NCBI GenBank assembly: GCA_024278435.1
Contig: JAJRTD010000292.1
Coordinates: forward strand, 1-7,634
Source of the DNA: Gammaproteobacteria bacterium
Lineage (GTDB): Bacteria; Pseudomonadota; Gammaproteobacteria; SZUA-229
Length of the DNA stretch: 7,634 bases
Direction of reading: 5' to 3'
Both the position numbers and the translations under genes were made by a program. Positions within the stretch are counted from its first letter, which is position 1. Every line of letters starts with the position of its first letter. Shown here piece by piece: positions 5,253-7,634 of the stretch. The notes beneath the pieces were generated by a model, which saw only the letters and a program-made list of their open reading frames with translations, did not search any database and was not told where the DNA came from.

Positions 5253-5601
5253 CCGCATTACGGGACATACCGCCGCTATAGCAGGTTTCAGCTCGTACTG
5301 AGTTAAGCCATGGCGGCTCGCACCAAAATTCCTGCCAGTACGATCCCGGGCAGCAGCCCTTTTATCCCGGCCGGATAAATTGAACCCTCCCTGCTATTTC
5401 AAGTTTGTATTTCCCGATAAAAACACATCCGCTTAAACTTTCCAGGCAATACGAAAATTATTGCCAGCAGGTCAATGCGCGCATAATCATTTCCGGAGCA
5501 GCCTAAGAAAAGCGAAGACCGGTGGTGGTTATAGTGAAGCAGGCGTGGAATAGAAGTGCCAGTACTGACGGGCGTCTGCCTGCCACCCAAACCCGGATCT
5601 T
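5253..5601. other. 349-bp intergenic stretch without a supported gene
   Basis: No frame with a believable start and composition is visible on either strand. A minus-strand frame at 5399-5590 needs a TTG start and lacks a ribosome-binding site. The stretch contains a terminator-like hairpin (5348-5363), a 6-bp stem GGCAAT/ATTGCC around 5443-5463, and mixed-composition DNA. Its right end runs into a T-tract hairpin at 5605. Confidence 0.5.
5348..5363 (+). terminator. Possible terminator after the 77-aa gene
   Basis: Stem GGGC (5348-5351)/GCCC (5356-5359) with tetraloop AGCA is followed by TTTTA. The stem is short, but the shape is right and it is about 95 bp downstream of the 5252 stop with no gene between. 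Confidence 0.35.
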
Positions 5602-5603
5602 TT

Positions 5604-5623
5604 GACCGTTCGTCGGTTTTTTT
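5604..5623 (+). terminator. Possible intrinsic terminator upstream of the PstS-like gene
   Basis: Stem ACCG (5605-5608)/CGGT (5614-5617) with loop TTCGT, extendable by one G-T pair, leads into seven Ts (5617-5623). It has the same CGGTTTTTTT ending as the ldtD terminator. It would end plus-strand transcripts from upstream. Confidence 0.35.
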
Positions 5624-5652
5624 ATACCACCCACCACAAACTTAAGTATTTC

Positions 5653-5664
5653 TCTAATATTAGA
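5653..5664. promoter_or_regulatory. 12-bp AT-rich palindrome in the PstS-like gene leader region
   Basis: TCTAATATTAGA is a perfect palindrome 154 bp upstream of ATG 5818, next to a -10-like TATACT (5666-5671). No acceptable -35 is found, and the sequence does not resemble a Pho box. In AT-rich DNA a 12-mer palindrome is weak evidence. Confidence 0.2.
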
Positions 5665-5817
5665 ATATACTTATTATCCAGTCGCCTGCCTCGCCAGGCA
5701 AACCGCCCTGACAGGTCATATCCTGTAGCGGAAAAATTCAAATGTTTTAAAAACTGCAAGCAGCTACCGCAACCCGGACTGCCATTTAACTTATTGATAT
5801 TTAAGGAGTCAAACCGT

Positions 5818-6258
5818 ATGTTTACAAAACTGAGAATTCTAACCACCCTGCTTTTTATCTTTGCCAGCAATACCGTATTTGCAGAGCTGGCAATCATTGC
5901 GCACCCGGGTACCGAAACCGGCACGCTGGATACCCAGAACGTGAGAAAACTGTTCCTCGGTGAGCGTAAATCATTCCCTAACGGCCAGCATGCAGTGCCA
6001 TTCAATCACAGTATTGGCAGCCCGGACCGAAAAGAATTTTTTTCACTGGTTCTGGGCATGCCCGAGTCAGCGCATAAACGCCACTGGAAACGTAAAATAG
6101 CGGTCGGTGCCGGTAACTCTCCAGCCGAGCTGAGCTCGTATGCCGCCGTATTGAAATCCATTGCCACCACCCCCGGCAGCATCGGTTACATCGATGCCAG
6201 CAAAGTCGATGACAGCGTAAAAGTACTGTTAATCGTCCGGGATTTTGACGAGGTATAA
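5818..6258 (+). CDS. Short PstS-like periplasmic substrate-binding protein
   Basis: A 146-residue protein with a Sec signal peptide (core ILTTLLFIFASNTV, cleavage probably after VFA at residue 22). The mature sequence starts LAIIAHPG, and the family signatures follow in order: VRKLFLGERKSFPNG (about 42-56), PFNHSIGSPDRKEFF (61-75), a W90 helix, GNSPAEL (99-105) and SIGYIDAS (121-128). This is the short PBP-like class often annotated as phosphate ABC transporter substrate-binding protein. It corresponds to one lobe and is about half the size of a true PstS. Members usually lack linked permease genes, and none is seen here, so phosphate binding is uncertain and a sensory role is possible. ATG 5818 has a good AAGGAG (5802-5807). 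The frame is open upstream to 5602, but that extension would bury the signal peptide. Confidence 0.85.
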   Translation: MFTKLRILTTLLFIFASNTVFAELAIIAHPGTETGTLDTQNVRKLFLGERKSFPNGQHAVPFNHSIGSPDRKEFFSLVLGMPESAHKRHWKRKIAVGAGNSPAELSSYAAVLKSIATTPGSIGYIDASKVDDSVKVLLIVRDFDEV

Positions 6259-6267
6259 CCAGGGTCG

Positions 6268-6321
6268 TACTGCCCCCCTTACGCGGCGGTGACAGTTCAC
6301 CGCCGCGTAAGGGGGGCAGTA
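6268..6321. terminator. 25-bp perfect GC-rich hairpin between convergent genes
   Basis: Arms 6268-6292 and 6297-6321 are exactly complementary over 25 bp with loop CAGT. The arms include runs of six C and six G and the block ACGCGGCGGTGA. It fills the gap between two converging genes, 9 nt after the PstS-like stop and 12 nt from the stop of the facing glutaredoxin-fusion gene. A bidirectional transcription stop or mRNA 3'-end protector is the natural reading. However, no T-tract follows on either strand and the stem is far longer than most intrinsic terminators. It could also be a dispersed palindromic repeat. Confidence 0.55.
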
Positions 6322-6333
6322 GAAACGGCTACC

Positions 6334-6807
6334 CTACCTGTCCTGGCGGTTTTTCTCCATCTGCTCCTTATACAGTTTTTCAAACCGGGGAACAGAAAAA
6401 CCGTTCATCCGCTTGTCACCAACGATAATGATCGGTACAGATTTTCCACGCAGTGACCTGTAGTCTCTTTTCCCTATACGGCTTTTTTCAACGTCATAGG
6501 CTACATAAGCAATATTATTTTCCCTGAAATATTTTTTTGCTTTTTTACAGTAACCACACCACTGCGTGGTATAGATAACAACCTTATCGTCTCTGCCCAG
6601 TCGCTCCAGCAGTGGCGTCACTTCCACAGCAGAATAAGTATTTACCCTGACTTCAACTTCTTCCGTTTTTTTATTCCGGGGCGGATTATCGGTAAAGTGT
6701 GTTTTCCCGCTGCTATCCACCCACCTGTAGATTTCCGCATCAGCAGACAGGCTCATTGACAGAAGGAAGCTCGATATAAAAACGACCGGAATCAGTGAAT
6801 ATTTCAT
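6334..6807 (-). CDS. Periplasmic DUF4124-glutaredoxin fusion protein
   Basis: The 157-residue product has a Sec signal peptide (MKYSLIPVVF start, cleavage probably after ADA at residue 24). A DUF4124 module follows (IYRWVDSSGKTHFTDNPP, 26-43), then a glutaredoxin/thioredoxin-fold domain (about 75-150). The redox centre is WCGYC with C84 and C87. SVPIIIVG (123-130) supplies the cis-proline P125, and NGFS (135-138) is the usual following glycine-containing turn. The family likely works as a periplasmic thiol-disulfide or glutathionylated-protein reductase, but substrates are unknown. The extreme C-terminus is very basic and polar (KEQMEKNRQDR). ATG 6807 is about 10 nt after AAGGATGG, slightly long spacing. 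A second ATG in that SD stretch is out of frame. Transcription probably starts at the promoter 6852-6879. The gene converges on the PstS-like gene. Confidence 0.88.
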   Translation of the reverse strand: MKYSLIPVVFISSFLLSMSLSADAEIYRWVDSSGKTHFTDNPPRNKKTEEVEVRVNTYSAVEVTPLLERLGRDDKVVIYTTQWCGYCKKAKKYFRENNIAYVAYDVEKSRIGKRDYRSLRGKSVPIIIVGDKRMNGFSVPRFEKLYKEQMEKNRQDR

Positions 6808-6851
6808 ATGCTATTTTCCATCCTTAAAAAACATTAAAAGTCCGTGAAATC

Positions 6852-6879
6852 ATTATAGGCAGGCCATGGTTTTTAACAA
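6852..6879 (-). promoter_or_regulatory. Sigma-70 promoter of the DUF4124-glutaredoxin gene
   Basis: The minus strand has TTGTTA (6879-6874, 4/6), a 16-bp spacer, and a perfect -10 TATAAT (6857-6852). The leader to ATG 6807 would be about 38-40 nt. The 10-bp palindrome at 6877-6886 overlaps the -35 box. Confidence 0.5.
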
Positions 6880-6886
6880 GCGCTTG
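6877..6886. promoter_or_regulatory. 10-bp palindrome over the -35 box, operator candidate
   Basis: CAAGCGCTTG is perfectly symmetric with a central CG step flanked by AAG/CTT. This is reminiscent of half-sites bound by LacI/GalR-family regulators. It overlaps the -35 hexamer of the glutaredoxin-fusion promoter, a position suited to repression. Ten bases is short, and chance is a real alternative. Confidence 0.25.
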
Positions 6887-7018
6887 CTTCACCAGGCAGG
6901 ACAAAAACAACCGGCCGGAGAATTATTATATTTAATTGCTTTATATTTACCGTCGTTTGATGCATGATAAACAGTTGATTCCCATCTACATTCACTACAG
7001 CACAACGAGGTAAATATT

Positions 7019-7345
7019 ATGTACCTGAAAAATCAACTGTACAGGATTTTGTTAGTCGCGTTATTTTCTGCCCCTGTTAGTGTATATGCTGAATCATGGA
7101 GCTGCAGCAATGATAATGATGTACGTGAAGTTACCATCGAATATACCACTTCGGAACCGGTACCATGTAACGTAGTATACAAAAAACAGACCGAAGGATT
7201 CGAAGACCAGGTGCTGTGGAACGCGCAGAACGATGATTCATACTGCGAGGAAAAAGCAAAAGGCCTGGTTGCAAAACTGGAGGCCGGAGGATGGGTGTGT
7301 GCCGAAACAATCAGCGATGATTCCGCTGCCACCGGCGCCGAGTAG
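7019..7345 (+). CDS. Exported four-cysteine small protein, unknown function
   Basis: A 108-residue protein with a clear Sec signal peptide (basic start, core ILLVALFSAPVSV, cleavage after VYA at residue 24). The mature part, about 84 residues, has four cysteines (C29, C50, C76, C94). They lie in the pattern WSC, VPCNVVYKKQTEG, YCEEKAKGLVAKLEAGGW and C, which fits two disulfide bonds in the periplasm. I recall a conserved gammaproteobacterial family with this WSC/PC/YCE.KA/GW.C arrangement, annotated only as hypothetical. The tail (SDDSAATGAE) is probably disordered. ATG 7019 has GAGG at 7007-7010 in good position. It is divergent from the glutaredoxin-fusion gene. Both products are thiol-related periplasmic proteins, so shared control or a redox relationship is possible but speculative. 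Confidence 0.78.
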   Translation: MYLKNQLYRILLVALFSAPVSVYAESWSCSNDNDVREVTIEYTTSEPVPCNVVYKKQTEGFEDQVLWNAQNDDSYCEEKAKGLVAKLEAGGWVCAETISDDSAATGAE

Positions 7346-7376
7346 CGCCGTCAACATTACAGGCGCTGTTTCTGGT
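7344..7376 (+). terminator. Candidate terminator overlapping the stop of the four-Cys gene
   Basis: Stem AGCGCC (7344-7349)/GGCGCT (7362-7367) with a 12-nt loop begins inside the TAG stop and is followed by GTTTCTGGTTTTA. The stem is perfect but the loop is large and the T-stretch interrupted. It would isolate this gene from the facing hydantoinase-like gene. Confidence 0.4.
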
Positions 7377-7465
7377 TTTACTTTCGGGCACGACCAGCAG
7401 TGAACATTGAAGGAAAAGCTTTTCTCTGTGGTGAACAGCTTTTATGTTTGCGCCATTACCAGCTG

Positions 7466-7634
7466 TTAGATCAGGGCTGAGCGGCTACATTTAAGATTAC
7501 CCACCACATCAACCTCGGCGCTCCAGCCATCTGCCAGCCACGTTGTCGAGCTGGTCTCTGTAATCAAACACGGGCCTGTGATTTTCTGGCCGATGTCCAG
7601 GCCCGACCGGTCAACCACCGCTACCCTGTCTTCA
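7466..7634 (-). CDS. C-terminal end of a hydantoinase A / 5-oxoprolinase-like protein (partial)
   Basis: The minus strand from 7633 reads through 55 codons to a TAA at 7466-7468; the gene continues beyond the right edge. The fragment contains VVDRSGLDIGQKITGPCLI, then TETSSTTWLADGWSAEVD and VVGNLKC. This matches the C-terminal segment of HyuA-type ATP-dependent hydantoinase/5-oxoprolinase subunits (family pattern: R..L..G..I.GPA.I.E...TT.V..GW.A.VD..GNL). Those enzymes open hydantoin or 5-oxoproline rings with ATP, or form part of related acetone or acetophenone carboxylases. Substrate cannot be told from the tail. The usual alanine of GPA is a cysteine here and the end is slightly extended (CSRSALI). 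In many genomes a hyuB partner is adjacent; it is not seen on this side. Confidence 0.75.
   Translation of the reverse strand, partial: EDRVAVVDRSGLDIGQKITGPCLITETSSTTWLADGWSAEVDVVGNLKCSRSALI

Noticed and set aside
5399..5590. Minus-strand 63-residue frame
   Set aside because: Needs a TTG start, has no ribosome-binding site, and shows no recognisable features.
5505..5600. Possible riboswitch-like structure before the PstS-like gene
   Set aside because: I looked for c-di-GMP, TPP and cobalamin type conserved blocks and could not identify any.
5602..6005. Upstream extension of the PstS-like frame and the antisense 127-residue frame
   Set aside because: The extension would bury a good signal peptide that starts at ATG 5818 with AAGGAG. 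The antisense frame overlaps conserved family sequence on the plus strand.
6268..6321. Integron attC site reading of the long hairpin
   Set aside because: No RYYYAAC/GTTRRRY core sites and no bulged bases; the stem is perfect and not attC-like.
1..7634. Defence island, toxin-antitoxin, retron or CRISPR system
   Set aside because: No nuclease, reverse transcriptase, Cas, toxin or repeat-spacer signature was seen. Neighbouring genes are housekeeping or envelope functions.

Overview
The window reads as ordinary chromosomal sequence of a free-living gammaproteobacterium of moderate GC content. The evidence is an ldtD (ycbB)-mepK (ycbK) gene pair in the order known from enterobacteria, a PilH-type response regulator, a periplasmic DUF4124-glutaredoxin fusion and a short PstS-like periplasmic protein. 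I see no tRNA, rRNA, CRISPR array, complete insertion sequence or phage module. I do not see a convincing new multi-gene system. The notable material is small: a MITE-like repeat, an arginine-pair micro-protein whose stop codon lies in that repeat, two operator-like palindromes, and a 25-bp perfect hairpin between convergent genes.

Layout: 10-525 (-) encodes a membrane-anchored, coiled-coil-like protein of unknown function. Its promoter region carries a 16-bp perfect palindrome. After 546 bp of mostly AT-rich intergenic DNA come a 102-residue unknown protein (1072-1380, +) and an isolated pilH-like receiver (1557-1922, +). The cell-wall pair follows on the plus strand: an L,D-transpeptidase of the YcbB/LdtD type (2045-3670, probable TTG start) and a Tat-exported MepK-type endopeptidase (3822-4388). 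A compact intrinsic terminator separates them. Their products respectively make 3-3 peptidoglycan cross-links and, by family analogy, cut cross-links.

The 4390-5600 stretch is accessory-like. A 183-bp inverted-repeat element (4422-4604) abuts a 70-residue RR-rich protein gene on the minus strand (4587-4799). A 77-residue exported protein (5019-5252, +) follows, with a good sigma-70 promoter. Next are a short PstS-like protein (5818-6258, +) and, facing it, the DUF4124-glutaredoxin gene (6334-6807, -). The 25-bp hairpin fills the gap between these two. A conserved-looking four-cysteine exported protein (7019-7345, +) comes next.

The right edge holds the last 55 codons of a hydantoinase A/5-oxoprolinase-like gene (7466-7634, -). 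Many products in the window are predicted to be exported: LdtD, MepK, the 77-aa protein, the PstS-like protein, the glutaredoxin fusion and the four-Cys protein. The neighbourhood is therefore envelope-oriented, but most genes appear to be separate transcription units rather than one operon.
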